Below are positions 17,889-27,241 of a stretch of 64,000 nucleotides of DNA, in pieces. Position 1 is the stretch's first letter. The number at the start of each line of letters is the position of its first letter. The stretch covers positions 21,314 to 85,313 of the forward strand of contig CAYZGO010000014.1 in assembly GCA_964478075.1 (NCBI GenBank), written 5' to 3'. The notes beneath the pieces were generated by a model. It made no database searches and was not told the DNA's origin. It saw only the letters and a program-made list of their open reading frames with translations. The stretch is from DAOUEX01 sp034430235. Lineage in GTDB: Bacteria > Chloroflexota > Anaerolineae > UBA2200. A program made the translations under genes and the position numbers.

Positions 17889-18629
17889 TCATGGCATCAA
17901 CCCATTGCGCGGCCCACTCGCGGACGGGAAACTCTGCGGTTTGATGGCCAAGACGAGGTAGCCCGTGGTAAAGCTGGCCAGGACAGGGGAACGCTTACCT
18001 ACCCCCAATCTCTCCAGGCCGACCAGGAATGCGGCCAGCGGCAGGAACAAGAGCCCCAGCAACCAGCGCAGCACAGTCAGACGAATCTCGCTTATGGCCT
18101 GCTTTGTCATGTCGCAGAGTACTGTGAAGAGCAGTCCCAGCCGCTCCATGCGCACAATCTCCAGACCCGTATTCTTCACCATGCGCTGAACCTGATACTC
18201 GGTGAAGCGCCAAAAGTCAGTGGGCGCAGCGTGAATGCGGTAGAGAAAGGGCACACTCAGTAGCAACACACCTGCTGGGCGTAGGACACGTGACAATTCC
18301 CGCATTACTTGCGGTGGATCACCCACGTGTTCCAGTGTCTCCAGGCAGATCACAGTGTCAATGGCTTCTGCCGCAAGGGGTATGTGTGCACCGTCCGCTA
18401 CAATGTCTGGGGCTATGGCTGGATTGATGTTCAGGTACAGCCATCTTTTCACGGCGAGGTCCGCCATGGTAGCATAGCGCACAGGGTTATGTCTCTCGCC
18501 ACCTACATCCAGCACAATGCCATGTACCTGGTTTTGCCACTTGTGCAGCCAGGTGTTCAGGATGGCGCGGCGATAGGTCATTGACAGGCGTACGTATGTT
18601 GCTGCGGGCGTCCATTTTCTCGTGCTCAT
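17889..18629 (-). CDS. Class I SAM-dependent methyltransferase
   Basis: 246 residues. A Methyltransf_11-type domain has a weak motif I at IVLDVGGERHN and the typical post-motif VICLETLEHVGDPPQVMREL followed by LRPAGVLLLSVPFLYRIH. The C-terminus has a hydrophobic stretch (LLGLLFLPLAAFLVGL) that may be membrane-associated. The target is probably a sugar or lipid-linked intermediate. The start overlaps the stop of the flippase gene by four bases. Confidence 0.8.
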   Translation of the reverse strand: MSTRKWTPAATYVRLSMTYRRAILNTWLHKWQNQVHGIVLDVGGERHNPVRYATMADLAVKRWLYLNINPAIAPDIVADGAHIPLAAEAIDTVICLETLEHVGDPPQVMRELSRVLRPAGVLLLSVPFLYRIHAAPTDFWRFTEYQVQRMVKNTGLEIVRMERLGLLFTVLCDMTKQAISEIRLTVLRWLLGLLFLPLAAFLVGLERLGVGKRSPVLASFTTGYLVLAIKPQSFPSASGPRNGLMP

Positions 18630-20140
18630 TCGTGCCTGTCCAGTTCTGTGGATATGTATGCGATCATTTTGGAGGGGTGGAGCATGTTCAAGAGCACTTG
18701 GGCGTCAGCACGTGTGAATTGGCCAAGCAATATCAGACTGGTGAGATAGGCCCCAAGACCGAGTGCTGTCAACAGGGGTATCGCCAGCCACACAGGCATG
18801 GCCACAAGGCTGCTGCCTGCTCGCATTAGCAGGTACATGATCCCACCTGCGAGCAGATACAGCAGGGCCTTCCAATAGAACCCAATCTTTGCGTATCGGC
18901 TTACAGCTTTGACCTGGATGATGCCACCTGCTATCGTCATGGCCACCAATGCCATGGCAGCGCCCGTGCCACTCAGGCCAGCGAGAGAAACGCCCAACAT
19001 CTGACTGGGAACAAGTGCTGCGTCTAGAAGCAGCAAGGTCAACAGCCCCAGCATACTGCTGATGAGCAAATACCTCTGTTTTTCGATAGCATAAAGAACT
19101 GTGCTGTATGGTTGAAAGATTACAGAGAGGATACTGTTGGCCACCATGCACATCAAAATGGGTGCAGCAGGCGCGAATTCGGTCCCAAAAGCGGTAACCA
19201 CCACCTCATTGCTGAAGAAGATCAACACCACTCCGAGGGGTACCAGAACAGTCAACACATAGCGCTCGATTACAAACAGGCGCCGGCGTATCTCTTCCCA
19301 ATCACCTCGCGCCGCATCGCTGGAGGCTTGCGGAAAGAACAATATCGTGACTGTCGAGGCTACGCGATCCAGCAATACTGCAAAGCCCAACACCGAAGTG
19401 TAGTAGCCCACTTCAGCTGTTGTCCAGAAAGCTCTGATCAGCACTGGGTTAACGTTGGCTATGACCATGATAGCAATGGTGTTCAGAGTGAGGGGCAGAG
19501 TGTAGCGGATGTAACTTGCAAAGTGTTCACGTCTGGGGCGTACGACACGGTAACCGCTGAAGAGAAGCAAGGCAAAGATAAGGAAAGCAAGCGGCTCGAT
19601 CAGGTAGGCGCCGCTGAGCGCAATCACACCAAGACCGAATATGGCCACCAGTGCCTTGGCGGCAAAGGACAGCAGACTGCCCACAAAGGCGACTGCGCTT
19701 TGCTTTGCAGTCTCCAGGCGGGCCTCAAAGGTGAAAAGAAAGACGCTGGATAGGCTATGCAGGATATAGAACGCGGCAATGACGTAGTAGGCATAGCGCT
19801 CATCCAGGCTCTGAAAGAGCGGCTGCCCCAGATAGCCCTTGACGAATGGCAGCAGTATGGCTGCGATCAAAAACACAAGCACGAGGGAGGTCTTCAGCAC
19901 CAGGAATGTGCCAATCAGGGCAGCAGGGTCCTCTTTGCTCTCGGACACGCGCTTCAGGTGCGCGAAGGCAAAGCCCATATCCAGACAGACAGCCAGCAGT
20001 CCGAGCAATCCCAGCAGGTAGCCCACCGTTCCCAGAGCCTCTGCGCCCATCCATCTGGCGATGACCACGGTAGAGAGGAAGCCCAGGAAAGACCTGGCCA
20101 TATTGACTATGAACAGCAAAAGGGATTTTCGCGCTAACAC
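18626..20140 (-). CDS. Wzx-type polysaccharide flippase (MOP superfamily)
   Basis: 504 residues with about 14 membrane helices. The N-terminus, SLLLFIVNMARSFLGFLSTVVIARWMGAEALG in outline, matches RfbX/Wzx proteins, with the helix-1 motif and ARWMGAEALGTVGYL. It would flip the lipid-linked repeat unit across the inner membrane for the ligase. The start is a GTG at 20140. It overlaps the methyltransferase gene downstream, so the two are translated together. Confidence 0.87.
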   Translation of the reverse strand: MLARKSLLLFIVNMARSFLGFLSTVVIARWMGAEALGTVGYLLGLLGLLAVCLDMGFAFAHLKRVSESKEDPAALIGTFLVLKTSLVLVFLIAAILLPFVKGYLGQPLFQSLDERYAYYVIAAFYILHSLSSVFLFTFEARLETAKQSAVAFVGSLLSFAAKALVAIFGLGVIALSGAYLIEPLAFLIFALLLFSGYRVVRPRREHFASYIRYTLPLTLNTIAIMVIANVNPVLIRAFWTTAEVGYYTSVLGFAVLLDRVASTVTILFFPQASSDAARGDWEEIRRRLFVIERYVLTVLVPLGVVLIFFSNEVVVTAFGTEFAPAAPILMCMVANSILSVIFQPYSTVLYAIEKQRYLLISSMLGLLTLLLLDAALVPSQMLGVSLAGLSGTGAAMALVAMTIAGGIIQVKAVSRYAKIGFYWKALLYLLAGGIMYLLMRAGSSLVAMPVWLAIPLLTALGLGAYLTSLILLGQFTRADAQVLLNMLHPSKMIAYISTELDRHE

Positions 20141-20178
20141 AATGCAACCTCAGCGCTTCTGTGATACAGGAAGCGTGC

Positions 20179-21147
20179 TCATCTCTGGTCAACTTTGCCC
20201 ATCTGGCTTATTTGCCAGGAAACCTGGGCTTGCAGCCCTTCTTCAAGGCTTGTGCGTGGTGCAAAGCCCAAGTCCTTTCGTGCTGCGCTGACGTCGGCCC
20301 ACGTATGCCGGACGTCACCATGCTGTGGAGTTACGTACTCCAGGATAGCTTGCTGCCCTATGATGCGTTCCAATAACGCAATGATCTGATTGATGCTCGC
20401 CCGGGAACCGCCTCCGATATTCCAGAGTCGCCAATCCGGAGGCGCTTTCAGGCGAAGCGTGAGGATATTGGCCTCAACTGCATCTGTCACGTAGGTGAAG
20501 TCTCTAGTTTGCTCCCCATCACCGTAGATAGTTACGGGTCGGCTCTGGTAGATGGCGGCTATGAAACGATGGAGAGCCATGTCAGGCCGCTGGCGTGGGC
20601 CGTAGACGCTGAAATAGCGCAAGGCCACTGTCGGCACTCCGAAATTCGTACGATAGAGATAACACAGGTGTTCACCCGCGAGCTTGGTCACGCCGTATGG
20701 GGAGACGGGATGCGTCGGACTGCTCTCTGTCACGGGCAGGTCTGTTATGTCGCCGTATACAGATGAAGAAGAGGCATAAACGAACTGGCACACCCTGCTG
20801 CCCCTGCAAGCCTCCAGCAAACGCTGAATAGCCAGCACATTGTGATCCACATAGATCTTAAAGGTCTCTCCCCAACTGGCGCGCACGCCAGGCTGAGCCG
20901 CCTGATGGAACACGTAAACCACGCGGTCCAGATAGGGTCTCAGGTCCACTGAGCACAGATCCACTTCGGCGAAATGGAAATGAGGTTGTCCCCGCAACCG
21001 CAGCAGGTTTGCTTCTTTGACCTTACGTGGGTAATAGTCGCTGAAGCAATCCACACCAACAACCTCACAACCCTCTTCCAATAACCGTTCAGCCAGGTGC
21101 GACCCAATGAATCCGGCCACGCCAGTTACCAGACAGCGCTCAGACAT
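20179..21147 (-). CDS. NAD-dependent epimerase, UDP-glucuronate/UDP-glucose 4-epimerase-like
   Basis: 322 residues. It has the NAD motif GVAGFIGSHLAE, the catalytic Ser/Tyr region YASSSSVYGDI and SPYGVTKLAGEHLC, and the substrate region FSVYGPRQRPDMALHRFI, which is common in UDP-glucuronate 4-epimerases. ATG at 21147 follows a GGTGGG site. It would provide an epimerised UDP-sugar for the locus. The exact sugar is not certain. Confidence 0.85.
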   Translation of the reverse strand: MSERCLVTGVAGFIGSHLAERLLEEGCEVVGVDCFSDYYPRKVKEANLLRLRGQPHFHFAEVDLCSVDLRPYLDRVVYVFHQAAQPGVRASWGETFKIYVDHNVLAIQRLLEACRGSRVCQFVYASSSSVYGDITDLPVTESSPTHPVSPYGVTKLAGEHLCYLYRTNFGVPTVALRYFSVYGPRQRPDMALHRFIAAIYQSRPVTIYGDGEQTRDFTYVTDAVEANILTLRLKAPPDWRLWNIGGGSRASINQIIALLERIIGQQAILEYVTPQHGDVRHTWADVSAARKDLGFAPRTSLEEGLQAQVSWQISQMGKVDQR

Positions 21148-21163
21148 AGCAAATCCCACCTTT

Positions 21164-21787
21164 CTAGATTTTCTTCAAGGCAATGATGCCGTGCGTATTG
21201 CGCACGCCGAAACGCTCTGCAAGAGCGTGTGTTAGCGACTCCAGGTGCAGCTTCCCAAAGCCGCGAATACCGCCTGACAACTCCCTGGCGGCGACAAGTT
21301 CGTACTTGTCCAACTCTTGTACCAGCACCCTCTTGACCCACTTGTTAGAATAGGGTCGTACGTGGTCAGGCTTGTCCCAGAAGTTCTGGGTGTCCTTTGT
21401 CGTAGTAACAACCAGCATGCAACCCGGATTAAGCACACGCGACACTTCATGCAGTATGCGAAAGGCTTGCTCGAGATAAAAATGCTCCAGCACATCCTTG
21501 AGCAGCACTCCGTCGAAGGAACCGTCAGCGAAGGGCAGGTTCTCCGCACTGCCCAGGGCCAGATTCGTCACTCCCCGTTTGTGAGCCCGATCTAATCTCG
21601 TGATGTCTACGTCTATTCCGACGAAGCGCTCGGGATAGCGTTCCTCGAAAAAAGCGTCTCCGCAACCCAGGTCGAGAATGCGCTTACAAGAGCCTCGATT
21701 GAACACCGCCAGTGCATACCTGGTGGTGTAAAGTGAGGCGGTGACTTCTGCTTTTGGCAATGCGCGTACATACTCAGGGTGGGTCAT
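21164..21787 (-). CDS. Class I SAM-dependent methyltransferase
   Basis: 207 residues. It has motif I ILDLGCGDAFFEERYPE, then FVGIDVD and the Methyltransf_11 motif FDGVLLKDVLEHF, followed by LNPGCMLVVTTTKD. It belongs to the methyltransferases common in polysaccharide loci; substrate unknown. It lies between a GT4 gene and the epimerase, with short gaps on both sides. Confidence 0.83.
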   Translation of the reverse strand: MTHPEYVRALPKAEVTASLYTTRYALAVFNRGSCKRILDLGCGDAFFEERYPERFVGIDVDITRLDRAHKRGVTNLALGSAENLPFADGSFDGVLLKDVLEHFYLEQAFRILHEVSRVLNPGCMLVVTTTKDTQNFWDKPDHVRPYSNKWVKRVLVQELDKYELVAARELSGGIRGFGKLHLESLTHALAERFGVRNTHGIIALKKI

Positions 21788-21811
21788 TAGGTCAAGTCTC
21801 CATTGCGCGTC

Positions 21812-22960
21812 CTACTCTGAAACCAGTGACAGGAAAATTTGCACCACCCTGTCCTGTGAGCAGGTTTCCACGTTGCTGCGCCCCTGGGCGGCCAGATCGT
21901 CCCGCAGAGCGTCATCTGCCAGCAAGCGACCCAGGGCGACAGCCATGGCCTGCCAATCTCCTTTAGCCACCATGAAGCGGGCTTGCCCCGGCGTGAGGAT
22001 GTCCCTGACTCCTCCTACATCCATGGTTGTGAAGGGGCACCCTGCAGCCATGGCCTCCAACAGCGTGCGTGGGAATCCCTCCTCTGTAGATGGCATCATA
22101 TACACGTCGGCTGCAGCAAAGTAGTGCACTACTTCTCGGTTCGGCACCCAACCCACGAGCCGGAACTGGTCTTCCAGTCCAGCGTCTCGGATCTGGTTCT
22201 CCAGGCTCGCTCTGTATGGACCATCGCCTGCTACCACGAAGAACAACTCCGAGGCCAAGCCCGGATGGCTGCTCAGCGTCTCCTGAGCGATAGGCACGAT
22301 GTAGTGCGCGCCCTTGCGCTCTGCCACGCGATGTAAGAAAAGCACAACCTTGTTGTCCACAGGCCACCCGAGTTGCAGTCGCAGAGCAGACTTTGCCGGG
22401 AGCGCAGTGAACCGCCGCAAGTCCACCCAGTTGGGCATGAGGCGAATACCTGAGGGTTGCAGGTTATAGCTTTCACTGTAGTAGCCGGCCATTGTTGCTG
22501 TACCGGTGACCAGGTGATGTACCATGTGCAGGGTCAGACCCAACAGTGTCTCGCTACGCAGTTTGCTCCGTAGATCGGACAGATTACGCACACACTCGGG
22601 TACGAAATCCATCGGATGTCCACAATTCCAATAGTAAGAAACGCCACCGAGAATGCGCGTGACCAGAGCGGACAGAATGCCTGCAGACATGGAGTAATGC
22701 GTATAGAATCGCTGGTAGCCACGCAGGCGCGCCCAGAGCATCACTGCCAGAACTTCCAGCGCCCTCAGCAAGGGTATCTGTATGCGCCGCTGGTGTACTC
22801 TCAAATTCCTAAAGTCGGGCCGACCGTGCGTACGCTCAATAATGAGCAGCACATCAAGGCGTTCAGCAACGGCTTTCAAGAAAGCATAGATGTGAAAGGT
22901 GTGCTCTGGCGAATCAGCGTCGTATGTAGGCAGAACGTAGACGAGCTTTGTCTTTTTCAC
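21812..22960 (-). CDS. Glycosyltransferase family 4
   Basis: 382 residues from GTG at 22960, which overlaps the preceding stop as GTGA. The frame is open to 23080, but the extra 40 residues look non-coding and lie inside the neighbour. The N-terminus VKKTKLVYVLPTYDADSPEH is followed by a typical GT-B fold with LFLHRVAERKGAHYIVPIAQ and the donor motif STEEGFPRTLLEAMAAGCPF. Sugar unknown. Confidence 0.88.
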   Translation of the reverse strand: MKKTKLVYVLPTYDADSPEHTFHIYAFLKAVAERLDVLLIIERTHGRPDFRNLRVHQRRIQIPLLRALEVLAVMLWARLRGYQRFYTHYSMSAGILSALVTRILGGVSYYWNCGHPMDFVPECVRNLSDLRSKLRSETLLGLTLHMVHHLVTGTATMAGYYSESYNLQPSGIRLMPNWVDLRRFTALPAKSALRLQLGWPVDNKVVLFLHRVAERKGAHYIVPIAQETLSSHPGLASELFFVVAGDGPYRASLENQIRDAGLEDQFRLVGWVPNREVVHYFAAADVYMMPSTEEGFPRTLLEAMAAGCPFTTMDVGGVRDILTPGQARFMVAKGDWQAMAVALGRLLADDALRDDLAAQGRSNVETCSQDRVVQIFLSLVSE

Positions 22961-24105
22961 AGCCCCGCCACCTTCAGCCACATCTCCACCTGGGCCGTGC
23001 ACAGAGCTTGTGGATTCTGAGTGCGCCTTACGAACTGGCGCGCCGTGTCGCCCATTTTGCGTGCTACCAGTGAGTTCCACAGCAGGTAGCTAATCCTGCT
23101 GGCCAGGGCCTGCACGTTCTGCACTGGCACAATGAAACCCGTCTCACCATGCCTGATCAGGTCCCTGGCCCCCTCAGTGTCAGTTGCTACCACCGGTCGG
23201 CCTAGGGACATGGCCTCGACAATCACCCGGCCGTAGGATTCGTGAAGCGAGGGGAGGACCACGACGTCGGCCTTTGTGTAGAATTCGGGCAATTGCTCGT
23301 AGGGCACCATGCCCACAAAGCACACACTCTCTCGCAGTCCAAGCGTCAATGCCAGTTCCTCCAAATTCCGCCTTTCTGGCCCATCGCCAACGATCACCAG
23401 CGTGGCATCATGACGCTGCTCTTTGACGCGCTGGAAGGCCCGTAACAGCGTGGACACGCCCTTTTCAACTCTCAGGCGTCCCACAAAGAGAATGTTTTGG
23501 CCCGCAGTATGTTCCTTTGCGACAGACACAGGCTCCGTGACCAATGCCGTCCCCACTGGAATGACGAAAACTCTCTCTCTCGCGATACCTAGGCTCTGCT
23601 GCAGCCAGACAGCAGCGCTTTCCGACACCACCCGCACGGCATCTGCATGGCGAAGCATGGACTTGCCCAGCCAGGCCCGCAGACGGTTGGCACGACTCTC
23701 AGCCAGCCAGAAGGGATTGTCCAGGGAGGACATGTGCAATTGTGCGAGCCATTTCGCCTTGCAACGAGATTGCAGCAACGAAGCGACCAATCCATCGCTG
23801 AAAGGCGACTGACTGGTGATAAGGTCAATGCCGTGTCGAGAGCATAATTGGCAGCCACACCGATAGGCTACAGATAGGAACCCGACAGCCGATGAGGGCG
23901 TGGGGTAGAGCGCCAGATCATCGGCAATTGTCGCTGGCCGCGTCACCGTACCCGGCGCCGAACGCACGACAATGAAAAGGTTGCTTCCAGGCACCCGACG
24001 GCGCAACTCCCGTGCGTACCCGAGTTGGCGGCGTCTTGCCTCGCTTTGGGTTGCCGTTGGCTCCAGCAATAATGTGTAGTCAAAGCTGAGGAGCAATATG
24101 TTCAC
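22957..24105 (-). CDS. Glycosyltransferase family 4
   Basis: 382 residues. The second domain has ILFVGRLRVEKGVSTLLRAF, then VIVGDGPERRNLEELAL, and the EX7E motif in SLHESYGRVIVEAMSLGRPV. The ATG overlaps the previous stop (ATGA), and its own stop overlaps the next start (GTGA), so three glycosyltransferases are translated as a chain. Its product would be an intermediate of the lipid-linked glycan. Confidence 0.88.
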   Translation of the reverse strand: MNILLLSFDYTLLLEPTATQSEARRRQLGYARELRRRVPGSNLFIVVRSAPGTVTRPATIADDLALYPTPSSAVGFLSVAYRCGCQLCSRHGIDLITSQSPFSDGLVASLLQSRCKAKWLAQLHMSSLDNPFWLAESRANRLRAWLGKSMLRHADAVRVVSESAAVWLQQSLGIARERVFVIPVGTALVTEPVSVAKEHTAGQNILFVGRLRVEKGVSTLLRAFQRVKEQRHDATLVIVGDGPERRNLEELALTLGLRESVCFVGMVPYEQLPEFYTKADVVVLPSLHESYGRVIVEAMSLGRPVVATDTEGARDLIRHGETGFIVPVQNVQALASRISYLLWNSLVARKMGDTARQFVRRTQNPQALCTAQVEMWLKVAGL

Positions 24106-25250
24106 GTCTGACGCGCCTGCACTACGGCAGAGATCACCGCTTCGGTCTGCTCTGTCATCGTCTGTGAGCTGAACCTGGCGAGAGTATCCCTGCTCCTCTG
24201 TATCATGCTCACTCGCTCCAGGGGGTTGCCCAGGATGCGCAGCAGGGCCTGCTTGAGCTCTGGTGGATCACGAGGCGGAATTAGTAAGCCATTGATTCCG
24301 TGCTCGACAACCTCACCGCTGCCGCCTACAGCCGTGGCAATCACTGGCAGCCCTGCTGCCATCGCTTCCAGCAGCACGTGTGGCAACCCTTCGTAGGTGG
24401 AATTGAGCACAAAGACATCGCAGGCCCGCAGGTAGGCGGGCACCTGTTCTTTTGGAACTGTGCCCACGAAGCAAACCCGGTCATCGACACCAAGTACCCG
24501 CGACTGCGCAATCAAATCATCGCGCAGCGGACCATCACCCACCACCACCAGGCCAAAATCAGGCAACTCTGGCAGCACCTGAATCAGGCCGTCAACACCC
24601 TTCCATCCGGTCAGACGACACACGGTGATGATCTTATGCTTAACTGGCAGGTCTATCGCGGCAGGTAGCCTATCTCGTACGGCTGCCTCGAAGGCATTGT
24701 AGACCACTTTTACCTGTCTGGAAGCAAGTCCCCAGTATTCTACCAGAATATCTCTCAGGTAGCTACTGGGCACGATGATGCAATCCATGTGCCGGTAGGT
24801 AAAGTTTCGACGCCAGCGTAATAACTCTATCTTGTGCGCGTAGCGCTTTGTCTGGAAGGTCTCAAAGTCGTCAGCGAGCCAGCCTTTGTCCCTCGCTCTC
24901 TCCCAGGCCAGATCACCCACCACCTTAGCCAGGACAGGTTTGTGGAGGATGTAGTTGGCTAAAACGCTCTCTGTGACCAATCCGTTGGCATAGATCACAT
25001 CCACGTTGCGCCCGTGGGTGAGAATCGCGGACAGCGTGCGCGGGGTGCGTCGCCACCGGGGTGGTGCAAGCGAGACGCGCACAATGGGGAAGCTGTAACT
25101 ATCATCCAGTTGGTGCGAGCTGACAGCACTGTAGGTAACCACTGTCACCTGGTGTCCCCGCTGTACCAACTCATCCGCGATCCGCGGAACGTATGTGGCT
25201 GGCCCGCCTACATCTGGCGCGAATATGTCGGACGTGATCAAAATACGCAT
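24102..25250 (-). CDS. Glycosyltransferase family 4
   Basis: 382 residues. It has DVGGPATYVPRIADELVQRGH at the N-terminus in outline, VCRLTGWKGVDGLIQ, VVVGDGPLRDDLIAQ and the donor motif NSTYEGLPHVLLEAMAAGLP. It starts right after the stop of the preceding glycosyltransferase with no gap. Specificity not readable. Confidence 0.88.
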   Translation of the reverse strand: MRILITSDIFAPDVGGPATYVPRIADELVQRGHQVTVVTYSAVSSHQLDDSYSFPIVRVSLAPPRWRRTPRTLSAILTHGRNVDVIYANGLVTESVLANYILHKPVLAKVVGDLAWERARDKGWLADDFETFQTKRYAHKIELLRWRRNFTYRHMDCIIVPSSYLRDILVEYWGLASRQVKVVYNAFEAAVRDRLPAAIDLPVKHKIITVCRLTGWKGVDGLIQVLPELPDFGLVVVGDGPLRDDLIAQSRVLGVDDRVCFVGTVPKEQVPAYLRACDVFVLNSTYEGLPHVLLEAMAAGLPVIATAVGGSGEVVEHGINGLLIPPRDPPELKQALLRILGNPLERVSMIQRSRDTLARFSSQTMTEQTEAVISAVVQARQT

Positions 25251-26423
25251 CTATGCTCCGCTGGCAAGGCGCTCAAACACCGACTCGTACTGTGACACTA
25301 TACGCTCTACGGCAAAGTCTGCTGCCCGGCCTGGGCCATTGGCAGCCAGTCTGCGCCGTAACTCGTCATCTTTCAGCACTCTCAGAATGGCTTGCGCAAG
25401 GACATCCTCGTCTGCCGGGGGTACTAGAAGCCCTGTTATTCCATCGCTAATGATCTCGTCTGGTCCAACCGGGCAACGAGTCGAGATCACAGGCACTCCC
25501 AGGGCCAACGCTTCTACGAGCACGTTGCCAAACCCCTCGTAGAGTGAAGAAAGGATGAAAACAGTCGAGTTGCGCATATAGTTGTAGGGATTGGCTTGAA
25601 ACCCGGGCAGCGCTACGTCGTCGGATAGGCCAAACTCCGCGATCAAGTGTTCAAGGTTGCGACGCTGTGGCCCCTCGCCCAGTATGATGAGCTTGCACGG
25701 AAGCCTATTGCGGGCAATGGCAAAGGCGCGAATCAGATATGCGAAGCCCTTCTGTGGATGCAAGCGGCCCACAGCCATTAGCACCGGCAGCCCCGAGTGG
25801 AACCAGGGGTGCTCCTGTTTTGCGGAGCCCATGGTCCGAACGCGGGCCACATCCACCGGGTTAGGGATCACCTGCACTTTGTGTTCGGAAAGGCCATAGA
25901 GTGACGCCAGTTCACGAGCTATGCCCTTGGAAATGGTGGTCACAAGATCAGCTTGAGGATACAGCCGTTTCAGAAACCATCCTTTGACTTGAGCACCGCC
26001 AAACAGAGCGAACTCGGCACTGGGCAGGTTCTGTTCGTTGACGATGACTCTGGCCTTGCTGCCCGCGAGGCGATGCGCGAGTAGTGTCACCAGGTTAGCA
26101 TAGCGCAGCACGCTGAAAATGATGCTTGGACCCTCACGGTGCAGCAATCGCGCCAAGCGCCATACCAGGCGAAAATCGTACCTGCCTCCTCCCCGCAGGT
26201 TACGAACCTGGACATCGCCAGGCAGTTGTTGCAAGAAGCTGCCATTCTGTACGAAAAGGGCCACTGTCAATTCGAACCGCTCCCGGTTCATGCCTCGGAG
26301 CAGGTCAACACTGGCCCTTTCAGCCCCGCCGCCGCCCAGGGATGGCAACACGAGCAGCAGCTTACATCGGCCTTTCACAGGCAGCCCGTTTCCTGGGCGC
26401 AATGGTTCACCGCTTTGGCTCAT
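25251..26423 (-). CDS. Glycosyltransferase family 4
   Basis: 390 residues. LPSLGGGGAERASVDLLRGM is the usual acceptor-side loop of this branch. VGRLHPQKGFAYLIRAFAIA and the donor motif SSLYEGFGNVLVEALALGVP follow. It resembles GalNAc/GlcNAc-type transferases, but this is a weak guide. ATG at 26423 is kept; a GTG at 26378 is the alternative. It is the first glycosyltransferase of the run of four. Confidence 0.87.
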   Translation of the reverse strand: MSQSGEPLRPGNGLPVKGRCKLLLVLPSLGGGGAERASVDLLRGMNRERFELTVALFVQNGSFLQQLPGDVQVRNLRGGGRYDFRLVWRLARLLHREGPSIIFSVLRYANLVTLLAHRLAGSKARVIVNEQNLPSAEFALFGGAQVKGWFLKRLYPQADLVTTISKGIARELASLYGLSEHKVQVIPNPVDVARVRTMGSAKQEHPWFHSGLPVLMAVGRLHPQKGFAYLIRAFAIARNRLPCKLIILGEGPQRRNLEHLIAEFGLSDDVALPGFQANPYNYMRNSTVFILSSLYEGFGNVLVEALALGVPVISTRCPVGPDEIISDGITGLLVPPADEDVLAQAILRVLKDDELRRRLAANGPGRAADFAVERIVSQYESVFERLASGA

Positions 26424-26439
26424 CGTGCACTGGCCATGG

Positions 26440-27207
26440 CTATCCTCCCATGGCTTTGAGCATTAGCAGGGTCAGGATCAGGCCCACAGTTGCCAGACCC
26501 CACAATCGTCTCCCACGCCAGCCTAACAAGACAAGAGTGCACCACAGTATGGCGTGGAAGAGCCATGTGAGCAAGTGCCAGGATTCAGAGACAGTCCAAC
26601 TCCAGTAGACGCCATGAGTGTACTGCCCACCCAGGGCCGTGAGCAGCAAGGACACTGTCAGCAAGGGAAGCCCAGCTAGTACAGCGTTGCGTCCAGCCTT
26701 TTCATTGCAGTCCATGTCGGCCTGGCTGTTTGTCTGCCTCGCCGTCAGCAAGCAGGCCAGAGCGAGGCTGCCCGCCTCGACAAAAGCTCCGCAAGCCAGA
26801 GCCAGCGTCAAGTGCGATGCGAATAGCCAGGCTTGCTGCACAGAGTTAACCACAGATACCGCCTGTGGAGTGGGCCATCGGGCAACTCCCCATACTAGCA
26901 GGCCCGCGGCAATCGCGTACAATAGAAGGGCTCCTAGCTTTGATTTATGGCCGTGCCTACACAGGACGCGCCACAACATGGCCCCAGCCGCCGAAGCGAG
27001 GATCACTTCTGCTGTCACCAGGAGTGGCCAACCGCCCCGCTTAATCGCTGACAAGCCAAGGCCAGCAACCATGCACAGCAGTGCAAGGAGCTTGGTGCTT
27101 CGCTCTACAGTCCGCCAACGAGCATCCAGCAAGGCAATTGCTGCAGCCCCCACAAGACAAACAGCGGCGGCAGCGAAGAAATGAGTCTCAGCTAAAGGAA
27201 GGGACAT
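26440..27207 (-). CDS. CcsA/HemX-like cytochrome c biogenesis membrane protein
   Basis: About 255 residues and some eight membrane helices. Helix and loop patterns match CcsA of the system II cytochrome c assembly pathway: a His in LFASHLTLALACGAF and a tryptophan-rich loop, GVYWSWTVSESWHLLTWLFH. In standard CcsA this loop is WWxWDPKExW; here Asp, Pro and Lys are replaced by Thr, Val and Ser. It could still handle heme or be a divergent relative. ATG at 27207 follows AGGTGG; the frame is open to 27261 inside resB. Its partner ResB is directly upstream. Confidence 0.72.
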   Translation of the reverse strand: MSLPLAETHFFAAAAVCLVGAAAIALLDARWRTVERSTKLLALLCMVAGLGLSAIKRGGWPLLVTAEVILASAAGAMLWRVLCRHGHKSKLGALLLYAIAAGLLVWGVARWPTPQAVSVVNSVQQAWLFASHLTLALACGAFVEAGSLALACLLTARQTNSQADMDCNEKAGRNAVLAGLPLLTVSLLLTALGGQYTHGVYWSWTVSESWHLLTWLFHAILWCTLVLLGWRGRRLWGLATVGLILTLLMLKAMGG

Positions 27208-27241
27208 GACGTGTTTCCACCTGGGCGTGACTAACTCCCTA

